In this document: in pieces, positions 12,595 to 24,414 of the stretch
Numbering within the stretch: position 1 is the stretch's first letter
Layout: each line of letters begins with the position of its first letter
NCBI GenBank assembly: GCA_037176845.1
Contig: JAYKXP010000084.1
Span: 1-64,000 of the forward strand
Origin: Paramarasmius palmivorus
Taxonomy: Eukaryota > Basidiomycota > Agaricomycetes > Agaricales > Marasmiaceae
Direction: 5' to 3'
Length of the DNA stretch: 64,000 nucleotides
Translations under genes and position numbers: made by a program
The notes under the pieces: model-generated
Database searches by the model: none
Told to the model about the DNA's origin: nothing
The model's input: only the letters and a program-made list of their open reading frames with translations

Positions 12595-14412
12595 TCATGC
12601 GGATACGTCAAGTGTAATGTCATCCCAAAAGACACTTCCGACCGGTAGCCATTGGCCTGTCTTGCACAGGAACCCTTTGAACGCGCAATGAGTACCATGT
12701 TCCTTGAGGGACAGCAGCCTGTCTGATAAAGGAGGTGCGAGCAAAGGATTGCACGGGCAATCCAGCTTACAAGGAAGAGGTCGGAATCCTTTGGAAGTGG
12801 TACAATAAGACCGAATACGAACGTACGCAAGGGGAGACATCACGCCATTCATGATAGAGGCGTTTCGCCCGCTTCTCGACTCCACCATCTTCGTGATAAC
12901 TATGGCAGCGGTCTTGTTTAGCATGCTCCTATCCAAATGAAGCTTCAGTTCTCTTAGTTGTGGGGCCCAAAGCTGATGTGGTTCGCAGGAAGGTGGAATT
13001 GTGAGTTTCGAAATGAGATTGGGTGCCGACGCTGTGACTTCACCTTCTACATCCTCTGGCTCCGTTTTCGAGGTTATTTTGAGCTCCAGGGAGGTCAACG
13101 AAGGGCATTCCTCAATAATGTCCGAGAGTCCCTTGCAGTGGATGTGCATGTAATCGTGAATGGTGAGAGCCTCAAGCGGACAAGCCGATCTTTTAAGCAT
13201 TGCTTGGAAAGATGGACATGGCCAGCCAGAATCAGGTGACGAGCAGTATTCATCGCTGCCAAGTGTGATGGACTTTAAGGAGGGCAATGTAAGAAATCCG
13301 AATAATAAGTCCAGGGTATATTCAGATTCTATCGATAGACTTTGGAGTTTGGGCAACGTGATGTACAAATTGGATACATCCCCTGATATTCGTAGTTCCG
13401 AGTCATCGAAAGAACAAATAGACAATGTTTCCAAGCTGGCGCACGGCTGGAGTTGCAGCAGGACCCAGTAAACATCGCTATTACAATTGTCGAGAGACAG
13501 TTGGGTTAATTGTCGGAACGGAAGTGATATGGGTTCCGCTAATTTCCCCGCATCTACTTTTGTTAACAGCGGCGAGGCCCCGGCTAGTGCATCCCACAGC
13601 CAGGGGACGTTAAAGCCATCGACGGACCTCGTGTTATACGAGAACTCGCGTAAAACAGGGAATGCAATGTGTGTCTGTCGAGGACGGAGAGCACGAAAGA
13701 CAACCCATTGGTTAAAGTCAAGATACAGTTCGCGGAATTGCGCAGCATGGGACATGAGGAGCTTGAAAAGCTCAATCCCATGGTGCCCGATAAGTGCCGA
13801 CAAATAGGTGTCGTCTGCATCTTCAGCTATCCCGCCATCGTAATAATCCGGGTACCAGTGTTCGATTGAAACATCGAGCGGAGCACCATCAGAGGCTTCC
13901 AGATGGTGCTCCAGGATAGCGGTGTAGTCGGAATGAATGCTCGTCAAATCCAGAGAGATGGAGGACCATAGGTGCCTCAGTCCACTGCTGACTTGTCTCC
14001 AACGACGGCAGACATGAGACAGGGTCATTGCATGGCTTTGAACATAGGGTCCCATGTACAAAGAAGCGCTTTCCGATGAACAGACGTCCGAGAAGATTTG
14101 GTTCCATATTTCAATTGGAATTCTGCGATGTGCAGAAATGGAATTACGTTTCTCCACGATACGTGCTTCCAACGCGTCCCTCTCGTTTTCCAACTTCACT
14201 GCCACCCCCCACAGACGCTCTAATTCCTCGTCGTATCGCGCTAATTCACGTTCTTCATCCTCTACGGCTGTTCGTATCTGCTTCTTCTCCTCTTCGGATA
14301 GAAGATAGTCTGATCGAATCGCGTCCAAAGAGAAAGATGGTGCAGTAGAAGCACCTCTCGGAGTGAATTCAGTTTGGCACCTGCTGCATAAAACGGTCGG
14401 CGTAGCTGCCAT
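12595..14412 (-). CDS. F-box / LRR-like protein with N-terminal CxxC (F-box 2)
   Basis: Intact frame of about 605 codons from ATG 14412 (MAATPTVLCSRCQTEF...). An in-frame ATG at 14463 would add 17 residues, but the sequence between looks like a pyrimidine-rich 3' splice site (TTTTTCACAG), so the inner ATG is preferred. Order: CxxC at residues 9-12, charged coiled coil (about 45-95), F-box beginning ISAHRRIPIEIWNQIFSDVC (about 96-116), the LSHVCRRWRQ block typical of agaric F-box proteins, then degenerate LRRs. The C-terminal region has a Cys-rich patch (CKLDCPCNP) that F-box 5 also carries (CKVNRKCSCNP), which marks the two as close paralogs. Likely SCF substrate adaptor; substrate unknown. 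Confidence 0.85.
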   Translation of the reverse strand: MAATPTVLCSRCQTEFTPRGASTAPSFSLDAIRSDYLLSEEEKKQIRTAVEDEERELARYDEELERLWGVAVKLENERDALEARIVEKRNSISAHRRIPIEIWNQIFSDVCSSESASLYMGPYVQSHAMTLSHVCRRWRQVSSGLRHLWSSISLDLTSIHSDYTAILEHHLEASDGAPLDVSIEHWYPDYYDGGIAEDADDTYLSALIGHHGIELFKLLMSHAAQFRELYLDFNQWVVFRALRPRQTHIAFPVLREFSYNTRSVDGFNVPWLWDALAGASPLLTKVDAGKLAEPISLPFRQLTQLSLDNCNSDVYWVLLQLQPCASLETLSICSFDDSELRISGDVSNLYITLPKLQSLSIESEYTLDLLFGFLTLPSLKSITLGSDEYCSSPDSGWPCPSFQAMLKRSACPLEALTIHDYMHIHCKGLSDIIEECPSLTSLELKITSKTEPEDVEGEVTASAPNLISKLTIPPSCEPHQLWAPQLRELKLHLDRSMLNKTAAIVITKMVESRSGRNASIMNGVMSPLAYVRIRSYCTTSKGFRPLPCKLDCPCNPLLAPPLSDRLLSLKEHGTHCAFKGFLCKTGQWLPVGSVFWDDITLDVSA

Positions 14413-15126
14413 AGAAGCGTCCTGGTTGAGGATCTCTGTGAAAAAGGAGAAATGCAGAATCATGAAGTGGCACGCACCATATTGCTTGCGGCGATGATAG
14501 AAGTAGTTGAGAAAGCTGTGTGATGACTTGAACCGCGACCACCATCATGCTCCTGGCAAATAAGGGATTTGGCCCTTCGTTCCCTTTGTCTACCTTGGAA
14601 CAATGGGTTTGTTTTTTCAACAGAGCGCTGATCTAGAGTCGACTCTTGAACAATGGAGCCATTGGACAAAATTTGGGAAAGAACGAGTTCAGAGGCTAGG
14701 CTCCAAGCTGAGAATTGGAATGGACTGATGGATGAGCGCACGGAGGCACTTGGGACGATTTTCAAGAGTACCAGTGTTCTGGAAACTCTGGTGAGCACGA
14801 CTTCTTATCTTAGTGGTAACACGTAGACAACTAATGCATTACAGTTATACAGTTCACAATACAAAGCAGGATTAGACGACTTTCGAGCATCATTTAACGA
14901 ATCGTTTTCCAAGAATCTCCTTCCCTCCCACTATCATTTCCTTCGCCGTGCTCGCATAATAGTACTCCATCAATGTCTTCCTTGGAAACGCGCTGGAGGC
15001 TTGCGTTCACTGTGGCCAGACCTAGCCTTATCCTCTCGCGCTGTCACCCTCGTGCTGTTCTTCTGAATCGGAAACAAGTAAAGAGCGAAGCTCTGTGCTA
15101 CGTGGAACGCCATATCCTGCATGCTG
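14413..15126. other. Upstream of F-box 2; possible exons of small secreted gene
   Basis: No gene is certain here. On the minus strand, 14900-15126 has a few coding-like segments, for example one containing SKEDIDGVLLCEHGEG that ends in TAA near 14898. These could be later exons of the small secreted-peptide candidate at 15127-15276. The remainder is probably promoter and leader of F-box 2. Confidence 0.3.
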
Positions 15127-15276
15127 TTAGTTGGCCTCATGGAAAACATCCAGAACGAGTCGTACATCCGCTACTTCGATGGCTTTGGGAACCGGCGCAG
15201 CATGGATCTGCAAGGCTAGAGCGATGGTGAAGGTAATGATGCTAAGGAGAGAGACGTTGTGTCTTCTGGGATGCAT
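15127..15276 (-). CDS. Candidate small secreted peptide
   Basis: A 49-codon frame with ATG at 15276 and TAA at 15127-15129. The N-terminus is MHPRRHN followed by a hydrophobic stretch (SLLSIITFTIALALQIHA, residues 9-26) and AAP, a good signal peptide with a likely cleavage after residue 26 or 27. The mature part, about 22 residues, is PVPKAIEVADVRLVLDVFHEAN. The frame may end there or be the first exon of a longer gene extending toward 14900. No family recognised; the signal-peptide reading is from composition only. Confidence 0.4.
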   Translation of the reverse strand: MHPRRHNVSLLSIITFTIALALQIHAAPVPKAIEVADVRLVLDVFHEAN

Positions 15277-15578
15277 TTTTGGGGACTGGATGACGACGGG
15301 GTACTAGGAGAACGGCTTTAAATATGCAGATTCATGAACGCTAGTTTAGGAACTAGGTTTGTACAGCTTACAGCAACCTTACACATGAGAAACAGCAACT
15401 TGGGCAGTGTCGAAATGTAAAGTTTGCTTGCTTCATAAATTGCTGTACGCTCTTCGATAACCAAGTATCCTGTTGTGTGATTGTTGACGATGTTTAGCAA
15501 CAAGCTGTAGATGGAAACTGTATCGCAATGTTCAGAAATGGTGTATATCACAAACGAAGAAACCCGACAACCTCGCAG

Positions 15579-17000
15579 CTATTCTAAAAACCAGGGATCC
15601 TGAAGGAGTTCTTCCGCACTTGCCCGTGCTTCAGGGTCCAGGTGAAGACACCGATACATTAAAGCTGCCATAGCATCTATCTCTGAGGGTTCCAGATCTA
15701 CGGCGTCCCTAATGGAGGTCTCAAGTGGAAGACTGTAGATCTCTACTTCTTTCCCTTCGACAAAGCTCTTGAAGCTGCCTATCCATGTATGAGCGCCATG
15801 CTTGCAAGTTATAGCGAGCCAAATACTTACAGTTATGTGGATTAAAGTAGTTGATAGCACCAGGCCACTGGCGCAGAAGTTCCGCAGTGAAGAACTCGCC
15901 AGTTTTGGACGACATTTGATATAGCATGAAATGTGGCTCGGACATGTTCCAGGTTTTTGCTCTTGAACACATAAACAGCGTCCGGCCAGTCACGATCTCG
16001 AAGGCCTTGATCGCATATCAGATCCTGCTGCTGTACCAAGAAAGACGACTGCATACCACACATCCAAAAGCCCAAATATCGGCTGGTTTATCCCATTTAC
16101 CGTCTAACCAAACTTCTGGTGGTCGATTGGGAGCTATGTTGATGACACGCGCATCATGCAGGTTACTTGGTTGAGCTGCCAGTGCATACATCATGTCAGT
16201 ATCGAGGGTTGGTGACTAGGACACATGAAAGCTTACCACAACCGTAATCTCCAAGAACGTATGTGGCTTCGAGGGCCTTCTCCAATGAAATCATCGGTAA
16301 ACTCTGCGAAACAGCGGACTGGATGGTGGCGCCCTCGTACGACAACTCTGGATCGTGACGACGAGGAGGATTGTCTGCCAGAAACCGCTCAACTTCGGCC
16401 GATCCAACATGGGCATCGATGAGAATATTATCCAGTTTGATATCGGCGTGGACAACACATCGACTGTGGGAATGACACAATCCACGAAGTAGGTGCAAGA
16501 GGATACGTTTCGCGAGAGGTAGCGAGAGCCTGCGCTGAGTAGCCCTGACGGCAATGAGTGCAGAAACGTCGCCTGCGTAGAGCGGTGTGACGAAACACAG
16601 ATGATCACCAGATTCATCTGAGAAGGTAAACTCGGACAGAACCTGAATAGAATGAGGTGATGTCGAATTATTGGAGACAGCGCGAAGGGCGTCTGATTCC
16701 CATACCAGGTTTTTGCGGTCGAGTTGTGTTATGTGAGTGGTGCAAACTTTGATGGCTACAAACGAGTGGCCGGTGTTGTCGCAGGATAGCCAGGTACTAG
16801 AGTGCCCACCCCAGCCTAAGTTTACGCTCGATGGTGTATCGTTCGTTCGGACCGATTCTCTGTCCGAAATCCAGATTCGCCCACCCATAGCCCATTGATG
16901 CAGGCATCCCTAATGCCTCTGATGCAAAATGTAGGTCATAGACCGTTTTGCCATCAGGGTTGACAGAGAAGTGCTGGTTTGTAGCTTCAACGGTCGGCAT
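15579..17000 (-). CDS. SRPK-like serine/threonine protein kinase
   Basis: CMGC/SRPK-type kinase related to SR-protein kinases, a family expanded in agarics. ATG 17000. Visible: glycine loop GWGGHSSTW, ATP-binding Lys in FVAIKV, catalytic loop HADIKLDNILI (SRPKs have HTDIKPDN), LGDYG in the DFG position, APE-region NRPPEVWLDGKWDKPADIWAFGCV, and a C-terminus ending LLQDPWFLE. Three in-frame introns: near 16236-16173, one after FGCV near 16060-16010, and 15831-15780. A single extra base near 16817 breaks the frame just before the glycine loop (RKL-RLGW where RKLGWG is expected), so the gene is either broken or carries a sequencing indel. It is divergent to F-box 3 across a 473-bp gap. Confidence 0.8.
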
Positions 17001-17473
17001 CAGAATGAATGTCGAACAATCTATCTGGCTAGATGGTGAGTGCTATGGTTCCATTGCTAACATAGCTCGATGCGCACCGTATGCGAGGATCCTTTATGTC
17101 AGGAATATCTTGTAGTCAGATCTCCGCAAGGACACCATTCCGGAGCCAGTTATGCGAGTCATAATATAGGGGTCTGGTGATTGAGAGTAACCAACGATGA
17201 GCTCGAAGAATATTATATGTATTGTTGGTTCATACCTGCTCGCAACAGACACTATGGAGCTTTTGACGAAACAGAACCAGGAAACATAATTTTCCAGTGA
17301 TTCCAAGGACATACAAAGGTCCTCGTGATATAGGACAGTCTATAATGCATGATGAAGAAGCAGTGTTCGTCGTCGTCGTCGACACGACGATCCCGAGGCC
17401 AGTGTAAACAGACGCAAACAAGGACCGGAGCCGACCGATTCAAGTTGATTTCACCAACAATTCACCGGCACCA
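17001..17473. promoter_or_regulatory. Divergent intergenic region, kinase / F-box 3
   Basis: 473 bp between two divergently transcribed genes, so it should hold both promoters. A TCGTCGTCGTCG run at 17367-17386 is the only simple repeat noticed. No specific factor site is claimed. Confidence 0.4.
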
Positions 17474-19249
17474 ATGACAATGGAGTCCAAGGGAAAAGGT
17501 AAGCCAAGTATCGCGTTTCCTTGCTAAACTTCTTACCATTGTCAACAGATGCAGAAACTCCGAGTCGATGTCATGACGCCTGGCGATCATTAGGAGAGCC
17601 AACAAAATTGTGTCATAGATGTAATGCTGAATTCACGCCTCGTGTTATATCTCCACCTATCCCTGTCGATGCCTTGCGAGGCAGCCTTTATCCCGACGAG
17701 ACTCTCATTGATTCCACACGAACTTCTCTACGCGAGGAAAAGGAGGAATTGCTGCTATACGACGAAGAAATTCGTCGGGTGAGGCAGGTTCTGGAGTCAC
17801 TGGAGTCAAAGAGACAGGCTCTTTCTCAGATACACGAAAAACGCCAAGGCATCCTCTCACCCATCCGTAAGCTTCCTCCGGAGCTTTGGACGAGGATTTT
17901 TAGCTATGTGTGTCACTCGAAGGAGCCCTATTATTACACTCTCCACATTGACGACGACAAAGGCCCACCAGCAGCAATTGCCATATCACAGGTGTGCTCT
18001 CGTTGGAGAAACATCGTTTGTGCCATTCCCCGCCTTTGGTCCTCCATCTATATGAATGCAAAAGCGCAGCTGTTCTCGCGGCGTGGTGTTAAGGTTGGCC
18101 ACCTGATACAAACCTATCTCTCCCGTTCAAAGGGCTGTCACTTGAAAATCGCTATCGTAGACGATGCTATAGAAGTACCTGTCTGGCGCGGCCTCTGGCC
18201 CAAGCCCCAGCTTGCCACCTTAAATCTTCTCCTGCAACAAGCCATCAGATGCGAAGTACTTCACCTCCGCATACGCTGGCTGCCTATGGATCTCCCACCC
18301 GTATTCTTCAATCTCCCGCGCTTGCGGGAGCTTCATGCCGTTCTCGAAGTTTCAAATCGGAGTGCCACGTGGATATCAAACACTCTTGAAAAAGCACCGA
18401 ATGTATCGGTCTTGTCTGTATACTCACTATCCAACACGGTCAGCTCCGCTTTCGGTCAACTCACTTCGCTGGCCATTTCGGAATTGAACGATATCCCTTC
18501 GTTGCAGCGTCTGCTATCGACTCATCGAAAGATTACCACGTTGGCGATATGGGAAATACGTCAAAATGCCAGACAAGCCCCTGGGCCAGTAAAACTACCC
18601 CATATCAAAGCTCTCCGCATCGGTCCCTTCAGCGCCAGCCCTGAATATGTCACCCCCATGTTGGATTCCCTCATTTTACCCTCACTTGCAACGTTCGACT
18701 TCGTATGTGAACATGGTCAGAATCGAACTTTTCCGCTCGACTTTCCTTCGATGGCCGCTTTCTTTCAACGGTCATCATGCCCATTGCAAAGTCTGACACT
18801 CCGGCTCCCTCAACTTCATCTTTCCAAGGAAAGCATGAGGGAGGTTCTGAGTGCAGTGCCAACTGTCAAACATATCGATATCTGTCTTGCGAGAAGACAA
18901 ATTGGCAAGTCGGGAATTGACTCTCAGAACCATCGCCGCACTGAATGTTGTCGAGGCAGGGTCCCTTATCCTACCCAAGCTTATATCTATTCGCTTAATG
19001 CTCCTCAATGACATTGATACTGCCCTCAGTCACGAGCTCATGGAAGGTATCATCGACATGGTCGGTTTGAGAAGTCAGGAAGAGACAGATTGTGTACAGC
19101 TCGAGACGGTCACCGTCTGCTTCTCTTATGTCAAGCGAGAAAGTATTGCACGTAATCCGTTCAAAGAGGGGCCCCTCGCTGACAGAGTGCGAGAGCAGCA
19201 AAGTAGAGGAACGAAATGGGCGTTCGAGTACGATGACCGGCAAGGGTGA
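17474..19249 (+). CDS. F-box / LRR-like protein with N-terminal CxxC (F-box 3)
   Basis: Exon 1 is only 25 nt (17474-17498), followed by a 50-bp intron to 17548. The joined N-terminus reads MTMESKGKDAETPSRC... with CHRC at residues 30-33. Then a coiled coil, F-box beginning LSPIRKLPPELWTRIFSYVC, the SQVCSRWRNIVC block, and degenerate LRRs. Comparison with the adjacent paralog (F-box 4) shows one extra base near 18885: the frame leaves ...VKHIDIC and resumes one base later as LREDKLASRELTL, then runs cleanly to TGA at 19249. Without that base the protein would be about 575 residues. It forms a tandem pair with F-box 4. Confidence 0.8.
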
Positions 19250-19468
19250 TTAACCTTGAGGAACGTATTTTTTGATGTATGATCTTAATATAGTATAACG
19301 TTAACAAGGCGTTGTTGCGATTTGCTGAATGGCTCAGGCTGGGATGACATTTGAACATACGAATATCGCGCCAAGTCGAACCACGCGTATGTACCAGTAT
19401 AAATAGCTGCAAATAAGGGATTTGATTTCTGACCAGAACCATCACCTAGGTGTGTGCCACTCGAAGAA

Positions 19469-21242
19469 ATGGGTACGCTTTGCGTTGCGATTTCTTTTGA
19501 GAAATTTCTAATGACGGCGGTTAATAGCTACAGACTCAACCTGGGATGGGAATGACTGGAGATCCACGAAACTTTGCAATAGATGCGATGCCAAGTTCAC
19601 GCCTCGCGCGCTGTCCCCGCCCATCTCCGCCAGGGTTTTCAGGGAGGTTTTAGATCCCGACACCGCTCTTCGCAGTGCTACACAAGAGACACTACGCGAA
19701 GAAGAACAGGACCTGCGTCTGTACGACGAAGAGATCTCTCGGCTACGGCATGTTCTGGGGGCTCTGGAATCGAAAAGAGCGGACCTATGGCAGATATACA
19801 GAGAACGTCAAAGCTTCCTCTCCACGAAGCGCAAGCTGCCGCCGGAGCTTTGGCATAAAATATTCGGCTACGTGTGTCTCTCAGGAGATTCTCTCCGCGT
19901 AGAGTACCGCATCAGCAAGCCATCTATGGTTTTGTCGCATGTGTGCACCCATTGGAGGAACATAATCCACAACATGCCAGACCTATGGACATCCATTTAC
20001 TTGACACCATCCGATCATCGACGTCGCGGGCCAAAGCCCGAGTACCTAATACGGCACTATCTTCACTATTCGAGGGAGCTCCCCTTGACAGCCACTATCA
20101 TCAGCCCACAACGCAATCATGGCTTCGTTACAGCCTCTATGTGGACTGGTCGCAGTTTCGCAGCCCTTCGCCTCCTTCTTCAGCAGATGAAGCGATTCGT
20201 GAAATTGACACTATCCCTTTACGATGAAGACCTGGTAGCCGTTGAACATTTGGACATCTCCTTCCCGAATTTACGTGAACTTCATACTATCACCATTCCA
20301 CATATACCCAGTGGTTCTACCACCTCCATGTTTTGGCTTGCCCTCTTGGGTGCGCCAAACCTATCGAATTTGTCTGTATCAAGCTTGGAAGCCATAGTTC
20401 CGGTGGATATTCCAGTCCTCAATCAGATCACTTCATTCGCAATCGATTCGTTGACCGAACTTCCCCCTTTGATGACGTTTCTTTCGACAAAAAGGAACAT
20501 CACATCGTTAACGATACGCTCATTTCCCCCCGAATCCTCGGCCCATGCTATTGGCCCTGTCACGTTACCGCATATCAAGGTCTTGCGAATAGAGCATCGC
20601 AAGGGACGCCCCAGATGTATCACACCCTTGCTAGACTCTGTCATTCTACCCTCACTTCATACATTCGAAGCTCGGTCCGATTATGTGACAAGCCTTCCCC
20701 ACAGCTTCCCTTCCCTCGCGACCTTCTTCCAGCGTTCAGGATGCTCCCTGAAAAGCCTGGTATTGCGGTACCCGAAACTCTATCTTTCCGAGAAAGATGT
20801 AATGCAAGCCTTCAAGGCGGTACCTAGCCTCACACATCTCGAAGTCTACTTGCGAGGAGACAATCAGCAGACTCAAGAATCTACTTTGAAGAGCATTGCT
20901 CTGCTTGGTGCAACATCAGGTGCATCGCCGAATATCATTGTCCTTCCCAACCTGACATCCCTCCATATCACTATATATAATGACAAGTGCACTCAACTGG
21001 CCCCCGAAGTCACCGAGGGTATCGTCAGTGTTGTCGATTCGAGGTGCCAGGAAGAGGAAGGTCGTGTTCGCCTGCAGAAGATTGTGATACGTTTTTGTTG
21101 GTCGCCTCCAAGCAACCCATTCAGGGAAGGCTTCCTTAATGACAGGATTCAAGAGATGCAGGCGAGAGGGACGCAATGGGGATTTGAGTATACTGGAAAT
21201 GATGATAAATATCATTCTGATTTTGACAGTGATATCGAATGA
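19469..21242 (+). CDS. F-box / LRR-like protein with N-terminal CxxC (F-box 4)
   Basis: Intact tandem paralog of F-box 3. The coding part of exon 1 appears to be four bases, ATGG (19469-19472), followed by a 55-bp GTACGC...AATAG intron (19473-19527). The joined N-terminus is MATDSTWDGNDWRSTKLCNRC, with CxxC at residues 18-21 in the same place as F-box 3. Exon 2 is open to TGA at 21242. Order: CxxC, coiled coil, F-box beginning LSTKRKLPPELWHKIFGYVC, the SHVCTHWRNIIH block, degenerate LRRs, and an acidic tail ending SDFDSDIE. The short first coding exon is supported by the parallel structure of F-box 3. Confidence 0.82.
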
Positions 21243-22516
21243 AGCATGAAGCCGGAAAGGTAGTAAGTAGTTTGTTAATCGTAGTATGTTTAATACAAAG
21301 TATTTCTTGCAATTGAAGAGTTACCACAGCGTAATGTCCGTAGCTCGAACGAGCCAGATGCAGGCACATGTTACCGCTCGACCTGAACCGTTACCGACCC
21401 TTTCTCTACTTCGATGACGACGAAGGGATTTTTGGCAAATGGCCGAATCCGCGGAAAGTACGGCTGCTCCCCATGATTAGGCTCCGAGAAAGGTATCGCT
21501 TGTCGGGATCACCAAAGGTCGACCCTACAGCGAGCCAGGGCCGGCATGTGCAATTATACGCCATCGTGTAGCAAAACAGCATTAGTTGTAGACCATATAT
21601 GAGCCATGGTAGACCCAAGAGCACTCCTGATGGCAATTCCCTCCGAGTCAGTGATTGTATTTCAGAATGGAGGCAAGGAGACAGGAATCACGGACCATAA
21701 AGATGGCGCTAGCGAAGTTTGCTATTCCAGGGGCTGTGAAGGTAAGTTTAGTACATATCTGAAGTCAATTGAGCAGTATCTCACCTTTTCACCAGTGGGC
21801 CGAGTGTGATTCAGAAATACATCAATAGTGCTCTGGGCACCCTACTCGTCGTTCACCAGTATCTTCAGATAAGCTAGCCGTGCGTAGTAACTATAAAGGC
21901 AATTCGTCAGGAATAGTGGAAAGGTTACTGTATACAACATATTTGGCGGCAAGGCTTTCGCCGAGTATAGCTGCATGATGAATATCAGGTTCTCTCGTTT
22001 TCTGCAACTTCAAGCGGTTCCGAGCCTGATTAAGACTCTGAATGGAACAGTATGGCATAGACTGCAGAACTGGTTCAAACGTGCACATCAGATAAACGTA
22101 AAAAGACTCACTAATGTACCCCACTTTTACTACGACGGTTCTAGCATGAGATGTCCAAGGTATCTTTAGTGAAGAATATCTGGGCCAGTCAAACATTGAG
22201 AACGTTTAAGATTGTAATATTTCAAGGGTCCGAGATAGCTTGAACAGTAGCTCGACAGCGATGGTGGGAGTTATGGTTCAAGAGGACGCAACCTTTACGC
22301 GACCTACAGACTGCCTGTCTTGTTTTCAACCACCATCACCGAAACCGAACTATACCCGACTTGTTCATGCATTTCTTCTGGCCGTAAGGTTCTTACAGAC
22401 CCGAAAAACAGCTATTACTGGAAGCGAAGAGGTGAATAGTCTTTACTAGTTTGGACCCAGAAGTTGTCAAATTAAACTTGAGTTTCAGCTCCAAGCTCGC
22501 CCAAGACTCGCCAGAA
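21243..22516. other. Intergenic, no recognisable gene
   Basis: Open frames of at most about 100 codons on both strands, none with a domain. The 66 bp before ATG 22517 are open in the LARP7-like frame but lack an upstream ATG. Confidence 0.5.
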
Positions 22517-24295
22517 ATGAGTTCTGAATCCTTGTCATTTGTTCCTCGAAAAGTAGGCAAGCCCAAACCTTCGACATCTTTGGCCGGGTCTGCTCATACT
22601 CCAGCTATTTCTCAACCAAGCAATGATCATGATATCATCGACAAACCAGAAGCGTCAAGCAAGCGACAGTGCAGTGAAGAAGATACCTTCTCACTCGTGT
22701 CTCTTGCTCTATCGGACTATGCGCTATGGTTGAATTCGGAAATCAGGCGAAAAATAGATGATAGCGTGAATAGCGGCGACGAGGGATGTAAGTCTCTTCA
22801 TTCAGTTTGCTATGTGGCAGTTTCTAATCATAACCGCTCACAACAAGTCGTTGGCCTGAACTATATTCTCCATCACTCTCCTATCTTGACCGGGCTTGCG
22901 TCCAGCACAGGATCAGAAACCGCAATAGTCAAGGCCATACGAAGTCAGGCTTCTCCTGAAAATCCCGCCGTGGAAGTGCGGATGGTGTTGAAGAAGCCAG
23001 AGTGGCATAATTGGGGGAGGGCCAAGGATCAGAAGGATACGGGTATGTACGAGATACGAAAAAAGGATTGGCAGTCTATACCGTCGACTCTAACGCGGTA
23101 TACAAGGGAGTACTGGGAACAGAGGACCGTTTACATGGTGCGTAAATTTGTCAAACTCACCGATCCAACCGGCTAATGCCAAACTTGGCCAGGAAAACAT
23201 CCCCGCGCAATATAAATCACCAAGTGGCATAGCTTCTTTCGTCCATAACCTTATAGCTTCCTCTTCCATCGACCGCACGACGGAACCTTCTTCGACGAGC
23301 ACCAGTCATTCGCTATTGCAATTGCATTCATGTTTCTCGACAATTCAAGCGATAACCCTACCGCCACACCAGCTTGACAAGCGCGGAGATGAACCTAAAT
23401 TCAAAGGTTTTGCATTCGTAATCCTGTCTAGCGTGGAGAACGTCAAGCACCTTTTGGAGATTTGGTCGTGGGAGCAAAATCTGTCTGTCGCCGCAGGGAG
23501 TTACATCGAGACGGATGAAGTCAGGGAAGCACGAAGAATTGGCTTCAGGTGTCTTTCAAAGGCCCGGTGGGATGCCTTGAAGGACGAATATCTTGCTTAT
23601 CGGGAGAACCTTGTACAAGAGCTCGTAGCTTTTGAGGACCAGAATCGTGAAGATTGGCATGGTCCTGATGATCGCGACAGTCAGCTGCCTTCGGGAGAAG
23701 AGTGCCCAAACTCGTCCCTCTTTCCGCACATTTCGCCGTCATCGTCATTCCCTCCATCGTGCCTGGTCTTCATCCGGAATATCCACCCAGAGACAAACAA
23801 GACCACCTTGAAGGCTTTGTTCTCCAAAACATCCAATTCCACGTCTGACGTCGGGATAGATTACGTTGATTTCAACAAAGGAATGAATTCTGTACGTTGC
23901 GTTATCCACAAATATCATGTCCATGTGAACTGATGTAGACACAGTGCTACCTTCGGCTCACAACGCCCGGCCATGCTCGCAACATCGTTGAATACTTCGC
24001 GAAGCACAGCATGGTCCAAACTTCTGGACTGGACAGCTCAGGAACGGCAAGCTCAGCTGCGCCGCCCATTACCGTGGAGCTTGTGTTGGACAGGAAAGAA
24101 GAAATCTATTGGGAGAAAGTTCCTCTGAAAGTTAGGTCGGCTGCGGTTCAGAAATGCTTGGAGGCTATGGAAGCAGCTAAATTGGATAGCGGAGCACGAG
24201 GCAACGGCGGTACCACCGCGGATGGTGAGGACGGTGGAGTCGGGAAGGATGAAACAGATGGTCGTTGTCGAAAGAGAAGGAAAAAGAAATTCTAG
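22517..24295 (+). CDS. LARP7/Pof8-like La-family RNA-binding protein
   Basis: Predicted La-related protein of the LARP7 type, whose fission yeast member Pof8 binds and stabilises telomerase RNA and whose other members bind 7SK or U6. Three introns join in frame: 22788-22847, 23138-23192, 23892-23944. Domain order: a La-motif-like winged helix (ALSDYALWLNSEIRRKID ... LNYILHHSPILTGL ... ETAIVKAIR ... VEVRMVL), an RRM1 starting RTVYMENIPAQY with RNP1-like KFKGFAFVIL, and a C-terminal xRRM with CLVFIRNIHP, IDYVDFNKGMNSCYLRL, and the late EIYWEKVPLKVR helix. It ends in a basic KRRKKKF tail, plausible for nuclear import. No frame break. The family call rests on the La / RRM / xRRM order; telomerase association is inference. 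It converges on a thioesterase gene 120 bp away. Confidence 0.75.
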
Positions 24296-24414
24296 TGTGT
24301 TGTCATAACGCTTCTCAAGTGGTGTCTGGAATGCTCACGCCGTTCTCGAAGAATGTCCATGATGTCCCCGTTAGCCCAAAATATACAAGTACAAGAATAC
24401 TATTCAATAATATA

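Noticed and set aside
12958..13869. Plus-strand frames of 60-106 codons
   Set aside because: Antisense shadows of F-box 2.
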